A stretch of DNA of 64,000 bases from the NCBI GenBank assembly GCA_964599635.1, contig CAZRGM010000002.1:1-64000 (forward strand). Direction: 5' to 3'. This DNA comes from WJMT01 sp964599635. GTDB lineage: Bacteria > Acidobacteriota > Aminicenantia > Aminicenantales > Aminicenantaceae. Below the pieces are notes generated by a model that saw only the letters and a program-made list of their open reading frames with translations, ran no database searches and had not been told where the DNA came from. Each line of letters starts with the position of its first letter. Position 1 is the first letter of the stretch. A program made the position numbers and the translations under genes. This document shows, piece after piece, positions 52,923 through 62,013 of the stretch.

Positions 52923-54235
52923 TTTTTTATAAATAATCCAGGCTGGTTAGAAATTCGGTCCCCTGTCTCTTTAAAGACCTGTTTCAATATATCCACACAT
53001 TGATCCATTTGTTCCTGAGTGTGTTTTGAGGACACTGACAGTCTCAACCTGGTCTTATTTTTTGCCACTGCCGGATAAGTCACCACGCCGGTATACAATC
53101 CTCTCTCTTGGATCTTTTTGCTGATTTCCCTCAATCTCAAATCACTTCCTGCCATAACAGGAACCACCTGAGATTTTGTGGTGCCTATATCAAGTCCGGC
53201 TTGTTTTAGCTTTTTGTGCATATAACGTATATTCTTCCATAACTTTTCTCTTTCTGATTTATCTTTTGTAAAAATCTCAAGGATCTTTAAAATCCCAGCC
53301 GCGGTATGAGGGGCCATGGCACATGAAAACACATAGGACCTTGAAAACATCCTCAGATAGTTCATGAGCTTTTTTTTGCCGGAAACAAATCCTCCTATAG
53401 CGCCAAAGGATTTGCTGAAAGTCCCTATGGAAATATCAACTTCATGTTCCAGCTTGAAATGTTCCGCCACTCCCCCGCCTTTTTCTCCAAACACCAGGGT
53501 GGCATGAGCTTCATCCACTAACAGCTTAGCCCCGTATTTCTGGCAGATGGGGATGATTTCCGGAAGATTGGCCAAGTCTCCGTCCATGCTGTACACACCC
53601 TCCACACACACCAGCATGCGTTTTTTATTTGTCTTTCTCAAAACTCTCTCAAGATGAGATGGATTGTTGTGAGCAAAAACTTTTATTTCAGCTCCAGACA
53701 TTCGAACCCCATCGTATATGGAGGCGTGAGATAAAATATCCAACACAGCCACATCACCAGGATGAAGAAGACCTGATAATATGCCTACATTGGTGCTGTA
53801 ACCGGTGGGAAATACAATGGACGATTCCATTCCTTTAAGACGGCTGACCTCTTCTTCCAGTTGGCTTATGGGTCTAGAATAACCGCTTAAAAGAGGAGCA
53901 GAAACAGCGCCTGTCCCAAATTCATCCAGAGTGTCTTTGACCGCTTTAATCACATCGGGATGAAAGGAATATCCAAGGTAATTATAGGAACAAAAATTCA
54001 AGAATTTTCTCACAGACCGAGTGTTTCGGTCATAAACCTTAAGCTCTGTTCGGGGGCCTGACATCATAGGCTGAATGTAAATCATGTACTTCTTCTTGAT
54101 CGCATCACCCACATATTCCCAAAAATAGTCAGCCGCTTCAAACAGGTCGTCACTCTCAAAATCTGCGAAATCTGACATGGAATAATCATTACAGTCTATG
54201 TTCTTGCCGTCCAACTTCTTCTTATCCAATGACAT
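52919..54235 (-). CDS. alpha-oxoamine synthase (KBL/AONS/serine-palmitoyltransferase family)
   Basis: 438 aa, ATG with AGGA upstream. It is a PLP enzyme of fold type I: NFCSYNYLGYSFHPDVIKA, GTGAVSAPLLSGYSR, a catalytic-core His in DILSHASIYDGVRMSGAE, LLVDEAHATLVFGEKGGG, and the Schiff-base Lys in TFSKSFGAIGG. The family condenses an amino acid with an acyl-CoA, losing CO2. The N-terminal ~60 residues (SDDLFEAADYFWEYVGD) resemble serine-palmitoyltransferase-like members that use acyl-ACP. Product identity is unresolved: sphingoid base, aminoketone or aminoketobutyrate. A second family member starts at 63071. Confidence 0.88.
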   Translation of the reverse strand: MSLDKKKLDGKNIDCNDYSMSDFADFESDDLFEAADYFWEYVGDAIKKKYMIYIQPMMSGPRTELKVYDRNTRSVRKFLNFCSYNYLGYSFHPDVIKAVKDTLDEFGTGAVSAPLLSGYSRPISQLEEEVSRLKGMESSIVFPTGYSTNVGILSGLLHPGDVAVLDILSHASIYDGVRMSGAEIKVFAHNNPSHLERVLRKTNKKRMLVCVEGVYSMDGDLANLPEIIPICQKYGAKLLVDEAHATLVFGEKGGGVAEHFKLEHEVDISIGTFSKSFGAIGGFVSGKKKLMNYLRMFSRSYVFSCAMAPHTAAGILKILEIFTKDKSEREKLWKNIRYMHKKLKQAGLDIGTTKSQVVPVMAGSDLRLREISKKIQERGLYTGVVTYPAVAKNKTRLRLSVSSKHTQEQMDQCVDILKQVFKETGDRISNQPGLFIKK

Positions 54236-54391
54236 ATTTTTTCCTGTCCGTACCTTTATAAATGATTACCTTTCTAACGTCAAGCTGTAAACACAATCAT
54301 CAAAAAAATATCTGCGATCACACCTGGGAAACCGGTTGAGGCAACATTGAATATCAAAGATAGCGAATGAAAAAGGGTTAGAGATAAAAAG

Positions 54392-55294
54392 TTAATGGTC
54401 TTTTTTATAAAGATTCAAGATGATTTCTTCTAATCGGCCCGCAAGTAAACGGTTAAAAAAATCAGGGTTTTCCAGCATTAAGAAATGCCCTGAACCTGTT
54501 TGATAAATCCAGTTAAAAGACAACGCATTCTGAGTCGCAATTTCATAGGAAGTATCCCGAAGCTTAGAATTAATACAAGTGATAGGAACTTTTATGTCCT
54601 TAAACGCCTGAGAACCATCATATCTTAAAAGCTGCTCCAGAATATCCAGAGCCCTCTCTGGCTCAGATCCCATCATATCAAGTATGACTTTTCTCATAAG
54701 CTGCTGCTCCACATGATCAGAGAAAAAAGTCTCTACGGCATATTCTCTCATTCTGTTTTTAAAATCCTTTCTCCAGGGCTCTAAAAAATAATCAATCTGT
54801 TCCTCTGTATACCCTCTCATATAATGATCCTTAAAAGTATCAACTCCAACCAGGCCGATCACTCTGCTTGGCATAGATCTCGCCGTCTCAAGAATAACAG
54901 CACCTCCCATCCCATGGCCAACAAGAATGACATTCTTTAAATTTTCTCTTTCAATAACTGAAGCGACATCACGTCCGAAAGCCTCTATAGACCAGGATTT
55001 TCTCTCTGATCCAGAAAGGCCGTGACCAGCAAGATCTAGAGTTACCACCTTGTATCCAGAAGAAAAAGCGGGTATTTGATTTTCCCAATAAGTCATGTCA
55101 TGACACCACCCATGCACAAAAACTAAAATAAAATTTCCCACTCCTTTAACCTTATAAAAAATATCAATACCATCTTCAGAAACAACTTTTTTGGCTCCTA
55201 ACGATAAAGCATCCGATTCTGATTGCCTTTTACATCCAGAAAAAAATAGGATCAACCCAAGCAGGACAAAGATTGATATTAAAATTTTCTTCAC
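54392..55294 (-). CDS. alpha/beta-hydrolase lipoprotein lacking the nucleophile Ser
   Basis: 300 aa, GTG start with GGGAG upstream; lipobox LFFSGC. Fold landmarks: oxyanion loop VFVHGWCHD, LDLAGHGLS and a C-terminal His in TGSGHFLMLE. The nucleophile elbow reads VGHGMGGAV instead of GHSMGG: Gly128 stands where Ser is expected (codon GGG). It may be catalytically dead, or a binding protein built on the fold. The related active family comprises lipase/haloperoxidase-like hydrolases. Its neighbour upstream is an aldo/keto reductase, 105 bases away across an R1 repeat. Confidence 0.85.
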   Translation of the reverse strand: MKKILISIFVLLGLILFFSGCKRQSESDALSLGAKKVVSEDGIDIFYKVKGVGNFILVFVHGWCHDMTYWENQIPAFSSGYKVVTLDLAGHGLSGSERKSWSIEAFGRDVASVIERENLKNVILVGHGMGGAVILETARSMPSRVIGLVGVDTFKDHYMRGYTEEQIDYFLEPWRKDFKNRMREYAVETFFSDHVEQQLMRKVILDMMGSEPERALDILEQLLRYDGSQAFKDIKVPITCINSKLRDTSYEIATQNALSFNWIYQTGSGHFLMLENPDFFNRLLAGRLEEIILNLYKKDH

Positions 55295-55317
55295 AACTTC
55301 ACTCCCTTTATTTATCC

Positions 55318-55395
55318 TGGTTTATTCATAAAAAAATGACGATATTTTTATGATCATCTTATTTTCAGGGATAAACAGGATTTTTTCAAGAACAA
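55318..55395 (-). repeat. R1 repeat, short copy
   Basis: In reverse complement: TTCTTGAAAAAATCCTG, CCTGAAAATA and TCATAAAAATATCGTCA followed by TTTTTTTATGAATA. This matches the right half of the long copies. Confidence 0.75.
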
Positions 55396-55399
55396 TGAT

Positions 55400-56392
55400 T
55401 TATCTCTTTCCATAATTATATTGGGTCTTCTCCTCATTCCTATCTGTAGCCGGAGGCGGCTCCGGCGTGATAGAGGATATCTTCTCCCTCAAATCCAAAG
55501 TCATTTTAATCTTTATTGAATTTATGGAATCCTTAAGCTGGCGGCTGTTCCTCGCCCCAATAATGGGGCAGGTTACAGCCGGATGACTAGCTGCCCAAGC
55601 CACAGCCAAACTAACAGGAGAAAAGCCTCTGCTTAGTGCAAACTCTGAAAAATCATCGGCTACTTTATACATCCAGTCATAACCATATCGAGTTCCATAC
55701 ATCTTATTATTGATCAATCTTCCTGAATCCGGTTTCCTATGAAGTCCGTATTTCCCTGTTAAAAGACCTCCCCCTAAAGGGCTATAAGGAACTACTCCCA
55801 GATCCTCTGCTTGAGCATGGGGAAAAATTTCAACTTCGGCCTGGCGTTTAACCAGGTTGTACATAGGCTGGATACAACAAAAAGGAACCCACTTCATTTT
55901 ATCCGATATCCCCAAGGCTTTTGCCGTCTGCCAGGCCGCAAAATTACTCGCTCCAGAATATAAGATTTTGCCTTGAGCCACCAGATCATCAAGAGCTCGT
56001 AATACTTCTTCCAAAGGAGTTAAATCATCAAATCGATGGATAAAATAAATATCTAGGCGGTCGGTTTGAAGGCGTTTCAAGCTGGCTTCAACAGCATTCA
56101 TGATATGATACCTGGAAGCCCCTCTAGAATTAACATCTTTTCCCGTAGGAAAATAGACCTTACTGGAAATAACGACTTCATTCCGACAGTTTTTTATCAA
56201 TTTGCCTAAAATCTTTTCAGCTTCGCCGTCATTGTATACATCTGCACAATCAAAAAAATTGATTCCGTTTTCCAGGCATAACTGAAACATATCCTCCGAC
56301 ATACTGGGGTCAGCATCTCCCCCGAAAGACATAGTACCGAAACACAATTGAGAAACCTTGATTCCTGTTTTCCCCAATAATTTATATTTCAT
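55400..56392 (-). CDS. aldo/keto reductase
   Basis: 330 aa, ATG with GAGG upstream. It is a cytoplasmic NADPH-dependent TIM-barrel oxidoreductase. Tetrad: Asp and Tyr in FFDCADVYNDGEAE, Lys in VISSKVYFP, His in YFIHRFDD. Cofactor region: PYSPLGGGLLTGKYG and CPIIGARNSRQLKDSI. It is complete and of normal length. The subfamily resembles YghZ/potassium-channel beta-type reductases. Physiological substrate is unknown. Confidence 0.93.
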   Translation of the reverse strand: MKYKLLGKTGIKVSQLCFGTMSFGGDADPSMSEDMFQLCLENGINFFDCADVYNDGEAEKILGKLIKNCRNEVVISSKVYFPTGKDVNSRGASRYHIMNAVEASLKRLQTDRLDIYFIHRFDDLTPLEEVLRALDDLVAQGKILYSGASNFAAWQTAKALGISDKMKWVPFCCIQPMYNLVKRQAEVEIFPHAQAEDLGVVPYSPLGGGLLTGKYGLHRKPDSGRLINNKMYGTRYGYDWMYKVADDFSEFALSRGFSPVSLAVAWAASHPAVTCPIIGARNSRQLKDSINSIKIKMTLDLREKISSITPEPPPATDRNEEKTQYNYGKR

Positions 56393-56469
56393 GATAACCT
56401 CACTTTAAGTGCTGAAGCTTCTCTAGCCTGAAATATAAAACTTCCGCTGTGGAGATTCAAATAAAAAGG

Positions 56470-56575
56470 GCTAACAAGAAAAATGCTCCATTCATTCTTC
56501 TTGAAAAAATCATGCCTATCACTGAAAATGAAATAATCATGGAACCATCGCCATTCTTTTATGAATAGGTCAAGT
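56470..56575 (+). repeat. R1 repeat, diverged copy
   Basis: TTCTTGAAAAAATCATGCC, ACTGAAAATGAAATAATCAT and CATTCTTTTATGAATAGG follow the R1 order with several substitutions. It abuts the PilZ gene's stop. Confidence 0.65.
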
Positions 56576-56578
56576 AAG

Positions 56579-56956
56579 TTAAGTCCTGGAAGCACCATAC
56601 AAGTGTTCCATCAGCGCGATAAATTCCGCAGGAAGGGTATCTATAAATTCAATCCCTACACCGAAATTCTTTTCTTCTTTAATATTTTTTACCCACCTTA
56701 TTTTCCCACGCAAACAAACTGACTTTTTCCCTAATAAAGGTAACTTTATCTTTAAAACAGTGTTTATAGGGAAATATTTTTCGGTCTTTATCTTCACTCC
56801 ACTCAATGAAAGATTTTCTGTAAATGCCGTAAATCTCTCAAAATCTGGTTTTTTTTGAGAATCCTCTATAAGAATTTCCAATTCAACCTTCTGTTCCTCC
56901 TGTTTTCGTTTTTCCTTTCTTTTTTCCTCTCGCATCATCATTCTATCTTTTGTCAA
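56579..56956 (-). CDS. PilZ-like domain protein
   Basis: 125 aa. A charged start (MREEKRKEKRKQEEQ) precedes a beta-barrel with ENLSLSGVKIKTEKYF (the N/D-x-S-x-x-G motif), KIKLPLLGKKSVCLRGKIRW and NFGVGIEFIDTLP. The second c-di-GMP motif is present; the RxxxR motif is only weakly suggested within the Lys/Arg-rich start. It may bind c-di-GMP or be a non-binding PilZ. No target gene is adjacent. Confidence 0.8.
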   Translation of the reverse strand: MTKDRMMMREEKRKEKRKQEEQKVELEILIEDSQKKPDFERFTAFTENLSLSGVKIKTEKYFPINTVLKIKLPLLGKKSVCLRGKIRWVKNIKEEKNFGVGIEFIDTLPAEFIALMEHLYGASRT

Positions 56957-57152
56957 TCATAATAATGGCTATTTTTTGAATCATGCTCTCATTTATTTTG
57001 TATAAAGAAAGCATTCATTTAATTCTTCGACCCCTGACCTTAAGAAAATAATATAAACAATAATTCATTTGATGTCAAAATTTAAAACGATGTACCTCTT
57101 CTATTCATTGCATATAAGTAACCATTCAAGATTCTAGATTCATGCAGAGAAA

Positions 57153-57282
57153 AAAGGCAAGGGATGAGGAATCCCCTGTGAGGGTTGAGCGGGCAGGGTT
57201 CCTCTTTAGAGGAGAGCGAAGCCCGAGAGGGAGTGAGATTCCGCGCTGGGGAATCGAACGGGTGACGAATCCCTTGCCTTTT
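57153..57282 (+). repeat. R2 palindromic repeat, copy e
   Basis: AAGGCAAGGGATGAGGAATC at the left and AATCCCTTGCCTT at the right pair. The interior hairpin is CCTC-TTTA-GAGG with GCGAAGCCCG. It is followed within 40 bases by R3. Confidence 0.85.
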
Positions 57283-57317
57283 TTCTCTGTTAACGTTAGC
57301 GAGCAAAATCCGTATCT

Positions 57318-57362
57318 TAATTTCATGAAGCTTGCAAACTTGACTCGTGAATAATCCAGGTT
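57318..57362 (+). repeat. R3 repeat, partial copy
   Basis: AATTTCATGAAGCTTGCAAA and CTCGTGAATAATCCAGG match the right half of the copy at 61-125. Confidence 0.65.
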
Positions 57363-57507
57363 ATAATAGATATGTTTCATTTTAAGATGATGCCATTTGA
57401 ATGCAAATGCCTTCAAAAATGGACAAAATAGATCGAAACAATAAAATTATTCTCTATAAAAAGAATGGCATGAAATTTGCTCATAGTAAAAAGAAGGAGA
57501 TTTTTAT

Positions 57508-58719
57508 ATGAAAAAATTGATCTTGTTCTTATGCTTATTTTTAATCAGCATTTATATTCTGCCCTACCAAAAAGATACCAACGATCAAGATAACTTCATT
57601 CCAGTTCCGGTTCGGGTATTCGAAGGAAATCAATTTATAGATGACCTTGGAATAAGCGATTTTGAAATTTATGAAGACGGAATCAGGCAAAAGATCGGAA
57701 CTCTCTATTTGACGAAAAATACCAGCATCACAAGAAAGGAAGGCTCTGTAGAGATCAATCCTGATATATCGAGAACTTTTTATCTCCTTTTCCAATTAAT
57801 TGAATACAACCCAAAAATCTCAGATGCCATAGAATATTTCTTTTCAAATATAATAACCCCGAACGATTCACTTGAGATCATGACCCCTATGAAAAATTAC
57901 ACTCTTTCAAATCAGGCTCTGCAGTCCATGTCCATGGAAAACCTGGCAGAAGAAATGATCAAAATCGTCAGAAAAGACACTCAAACCGGCTCCTCTCAGT
58001 ATAAAAGCTTGATGAGAGACCTTAGAAGGATTGTGAGCAGTATCTCAGGTTCAAGTTCACGGTCAGGATTTGAATTTGAAGAAACCTCCAGTCTTGATTC
58101 CTTTGGTATTGAACTTTTACTCCCCAGATACAGAGAAACCCTCAATCAAATAGAACAGCTCCGCTTGGCCAATCAGAGCAACTTTATTAAGTTTGCTTCT
58201 CAAGTTAAAAATAAAAAAGGACAGAAATTTGTCTATTTATTTTATGAAAGGGAATTTAGACCTGAACTCCAGCCTGCCGTTATGCAGCAGCTGACCTCTA
58301 TTCTTCAAGATTCCCCTCATATCCTAGGAAATCTGCAGGACCTTATGGCTGTTTACAGCAGAGAGCCAAAACTGGACACAGAAAAAATCATACATTCTTA
58401 TGCGGATGCAGGAATTTATTTCAATTTCCTTTTTATAGAAAAAAAACCTGATTATATCACCGGCATCCAGATGCACGAGCAGTCTGAAGATGTCTTCGAG
58501 ACTTTCTCAAAGACTGCCAGAGCCACTGGTGGAGAGGCCCTCTCCACCCAAAATCCATTTATATCGTTTAAAAACAGCACTGAAAGAGCCAAAAATTACT
58601 ATCTTCTTTACTACATTCCCCAAAATTCCAAAGATGATGAAATCTTTAAATCCATAGAAATCAAAATCAAAAATAAGGATTATAAGCTATCCTACCGAAC
58701 CGGATATATTTCAAACTAA
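57508..58719 (+). CDS. exported VWFA-related protein, degenerate
   Basis: 403 aa, ATG with AAGGAG upstream and signal helix MKKLILFLCLFLISIYIL. The N-terminal VPVRVFEGNQFIDDLGISDF and EDGIRQKI match the start of the VWFA-related proteins common in Acidobacteriota. Where those have a MIDAS (DxSxS), this one reads RTFYLLFQLIEYN, so metal binding is lost. The C-terminal ATGGEALSTQNPF and KNYYLLYYIPQN are typical family tails. It is intact but probably not an integrin-like binder. It is monocistronic. Confidence 0.75.
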   Translation: MKKLILFLCLFLISIYILPYQKDTNDQDNFIPVPVRVFEGNQFIDDLGISDFEIYEDGIRQKIGTLYLTKNTSITRKEGSVEINPDISRTFYLLFQLIEYNPKISDAIEYFFSNIITPNDSLEIMTPMKNYTLSNQALQSMSMENLAEEMIKIVRKDTQTGSSQYKSLMRDLRRIVSSISGSSSRSGFEFEETSSLDSFGIELLLPRYRETLNQIEQLRLANQSNFIKFASQVKNKKGQKFVYLFYEREFRPELQPAVMQQLTSILQDSPHILGNLQDLMAVYSREPKLDTEKIIHSYADAGIYFNFLFIEKKPDYITGIQMHEQSEDVFETFSKTARATGGEALSTQNPFISFKNSTERAKNYYLLYYIPQNSKDDEIFKSIEIKIKNKDYKLSYRTGYISN

Positions 58720-58811
58720 CTCATTAAGGGGCTGTCTTTTCATCTCTATTTTCTATTATTAGGTCAAAACTTTTGCTTTAAAATTCCGTATAGTTATAAT
58801 AAAACAATTGA

Positions 58812-58880
58812 CCCGGATTATTCACGAGCCCATATTATGAGCTTAATGAAATTCAGGTGTGGCTGAAGCGGCTTTGAAAA
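58812..58880 (-). repeat. R3 repeat, copy in reverse orientation
   Basis: GGATTATTCACGAGCCCATA then GAGCTTAATGAAATTCAGGT and GTGGCTGAAGCGGC: the reverse complement of the copy at 61-125. It is the best pair in the family. Confidence 0.75.
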
Positions 58881-58990
58881 ATAAGGAGAATGGTAGAAGG
58901 TGAATGGCAAATAATAAGAAACAAATCACTTTTGACCATTTTCAATGGAATGCTTTTGGGAAAAATTTGGGCTATCGCCGAAACAAAATC

Positions 58991-59022
58991 ATTCATAAAA
59001 AAAACACCATTTTTTTATGAAT
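58991..59022. repeat. R1-type AT hairpin
   Basis: ATTCATAAAAAAA and TTTTTTTATGAAT form a perfect 13-bp stem around ACACCA. It is the core hairpin of R1 without its flanks. Bases 58881-59053 are otherwise empty. Confidence 0.7.
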
Positions 59023-59053
59023 ACATCAGTTTAAAAAAGAAAAAGAGGTGCCT

Positions 59054-60386
59054 ATGAAACAAAAAATTCAGTTCATTCCTTACTTTATTCTCTTGTTTGC
59101 TGTTTTCAGCTTCACATCTGCGGATTCTTTAAAGATTGATCTTTATCACAGCCCAGACTCATGAAAAGGCTGACCCTAGTAAAGGAGAGCAGGGTCTCTA
59201 CAGACTTTACACTGAAGGTCAAGACAACGATGGCGATGGAGAATATAATGAAGATGGCCCAGGTGGTGTTAACATCGGGATTAATTTTCCCCATCTCTTT
59301 AAATTTCATACTCAAACGGGGGGCGCCTGGCCTGGAAGTGAGGAAGAAAGCTATAATCTCATAAAATTTATCATGGAACATAGAGAGATTGGAATGACAT
59401 TCAGTTTCGGAGCGACAAATTTCTGCCTCAATCCGCCAGAGGGGGGAAGAAAAGGCTCTGTCGACTTGGAGAAAATAAAGATACCTGAAAGATACGGAGA
59501 AATGCTGGGTATCGATACGGAAAAGACCTATACCATGAAAGAAATCATTGACCTTCTCCAGCCTTTTGCGCCGGGGGGAATGCAAATTACAGAATCTATG
59601 ATCGCTCAATTTCTGGGCCTAGGAGCTGTGGTGAATCCTCTTCCTGAAGATTTAAAATATTATCAAGAACTCTCAGAGAAATATAAAAATTTTCTCAAAA
59701 AAAACAACCTGGATACTGATCGTCTTGAACCTCAAAAAGCTAAGGATGGGTCTTTTGAACTCTGGGCCTAGTATCATCTGGGCCTTCCCTCGTTCAGTAT
59801 GGATTTCTGGACATTGCCCAAAGTAAAAAAAGACCAGGAAAAAAAGGAGATAACTCCTGAAAAACTGGAAAAAATGACAGATGAAGAATTTATCGCCTTG
59901 GGTGAAGAAAAAATAAATCAATTTCTTAAATCAATGGGAGCTCCCGAAAATTTTAAGGCAAAAAATATCATCGATGCCGTTAAAAGCGGGGCCATGAATA
60001 CACAAAGAATGGCTGAGATGTTAAAAAAAATGCCTAAACCTCAAGATAAAGAAGGAGCATCTGAAGAAGACAAAGCACTCCTTGTCTTCGGTGATAAAAA
60101 CCTAGAAGGGAAAGGCTTTGTCAACTGGAAAGAATATGACCACCCGACATTAGGAAAAGTAGAAATAGGAGGAGCTGCCCCTTATGTCAAAAACACTCCT
60201 CCTGCAGACATGCTGGAACCGCTGTTAAAAGGTCAGGTCCCCTGGGTTTTTGAGATCGTCGATCAGATGGCTCATGTAAAAATCGCAAAAACTGAGGCCG
60301 TAGAGCTTGGAAACGGCATCTACCGCATCAAAGCCTGGGTGGAAAATTCAGGCTACCTCCCTTATCCGACTGCCATGGGGAAAAGA
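59054..60386 (+). pseudogene. M14 zinc carboxypeptidase copy A, wrecked
   Basis: ATG 59054 with GAGGTG upstream starts a signal peptide (MKQKIQFIPYFILLFAVFSF). The frame ends at a TGA after 36 codons. Another frame, entered near 59130, carries ITAQTHEKADPSKGEQ, GQDNDGDGEYNEDGPGGVN and NFPHLFKFHTQTGG, the middle of an M14 protein. The N-terminal HxxE zinc region is absent. A TAG at 59769-59771 interrupts SFELWA-YHLGLPSFSMDF in the same frame, which continues to 60385 with YDHPTLGKVEIGGAAPYV. The gene thus has an N-terminal deletion or frameshift, one nonsense codon and a fused end. It is very unlikely to give a working enzyme. Confidence 0.75.
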
Positions 60387-61896
60387 ACTGGACAAGCCCG
60401 GAGTCTACATAGATGGGAACATCCACGGTAATGAAATCCAGGCTACAGAAGTATGCCTGTATTTCCTCAACTATATCCTCACCAAATATGGAGAGAATGA
60501 AAATATAACTGAAATGATCGATAAAAATTGTTTCTATGTTATCCCCACTGTAAATGTGGATGGAAGGTATCACTTTTTTAATGATCCAAATACCTCCAGC
60601 AGCAACAGGGGACTCCGGATTCCTAAAGACGATGACAGGGATGGTCTGGTTAATGAAGATTTTCCTGACGACCTGGACGGAGATGGAAATATATGCCTGA
60701 TGCGGAAAAAAGATCCTTTGGGTCAATACAAAACAGATCCCGAAGATCCCCGCTTAATGGTTCGTATAAAGCCGGGCGAAAAAGGAGAATGGACTCTTCT
60801 GGGAGAAGAAGGAATTGACAACGACGGAGATGGCCTGATCAATGAAGATTCAGAAGGGTATGTCGATCCCAACCGGAACTGGGGATTTGACTGGATGCCT
60901 GAATATGTGCAGTCAGGAGCCGGAGATTATCCTTTCTCCGGTAAAGGTATCAAAGCCATCGCTTCATTCATCCGTAAACGTCCGAATATATGTATAGCCT
61001 GGTCTTTTCATAATTCCGGAGGAATGTATTTGAGAGGTCCAAGTCAGAAAAATCTCACTTATCCTCCTCAAGATATCCAAGTCTATGACTATTTGGGTGA
61101 ACACGCGGAACGGATGACCCCAGGGTATCAATATTTAGTGAGCTGGAAAGATCTGTATTCCGCATACGGGGACTTTATCGAATGGATGTTCTGCTGCAAC
61201 GGCGCTTACGGATTTGTAGGGGAACTTTTTCAGTCTTCATCTGAAACATTTAAGACTAGAGAAGAAGAAAAAAAAGATCGACCTGAATCTGAAGAAGGAA
61301 CTTTTTTTATGGAATCCAATGAGTTGGCAAGGGAGAGATTGAAATTCAACGATCATCTCGCGCAAGGAGAACCTTACAAACCCTGGACTCCTCATGAACA
61401 TCCCACTTATGGAGAAATTGAAATAGGGGGATGGGTCAAACTCTCTTCCCGTTTATCTGCTCCTTTTATGCTTAAAGACCTTGTCCACAGAAATGCCATG
61501 GCCATCCTTTTTTCTGCAAAAAACACTCCTGAAGTCAGCATGGAAATTTTCGAAAATAAGAAAATCGAAAACAATTACTACAGGATAAGAGTCAGACTGA
61601 AAAATTCAAAAGCGATTCCCACTATGAGCTATTATGCGCAGCAACACAATCTCTACCCAAAAGATAAACTCTGGGTTTCTGGTAAAAATATCAAAGTCCT
61701 GGCGGGAGGAAAGCTTCTTGATCACTACAGAAATACGGCCTCCTACAAGGAATACAAACCTGAGCTTCAATTCATGTTTGTCCCTGGATTCAGCCGTGTG
61801 GAATATCAATTCTTAGTCTCTGGAAAAGGAAATATAGAAATAAAGTATGAATCCAGATTCGGCGGAAAAATCACCAAAACTCTCGAACTCGAATAA
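60387..61896 (+). pseudogene. M14 zinc carboxypeptidase copy B, N-terminally truncated
   Basis: Homology begins abruptly at GKELDKPGVYIDGNIHGNEI and runs to 61896. It keeps the zinc His/Glu (GNIHGNE), substrate-binding PNRNWGFDW, zinc His in AWSFHNSGGMY and the catalytic Glu in YGFVGELFQS. The C-terminal beta domain is complete (ARVRLKNS-like strands, GKITKTLELE). What is missing is the signal peptide and about the first 60-100 residues. The upstream end of copy A runs directly into it, in another frame, at GGGAAAAGAACTGGACAAG. An ATG at 60307 lies in frame but inside copy A. It might be expressed as a cytosolic fragment. Confidence 0.7.
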
Positions 61897-62013
61897 AAAA
61901 AGCACCTAAAGAATACCGGTTCTTGCCACCCTGGATTATTCACGAGTCATGAATACATCGCCATTTTTTTATGGAGTGTTCAGGTTAGAGACTCTTCTAG
62001 AGAAAAATCACAA
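61897..62013. other. intergenic stretch with R1/R3 fragments
   Basis: GGATTATTCACGAGTCATG (R3 end) followed by ATCGCCATTTTTTTATGG (R1 end). A junction of the two repeat types between converging genes. Confidence 0.5.
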
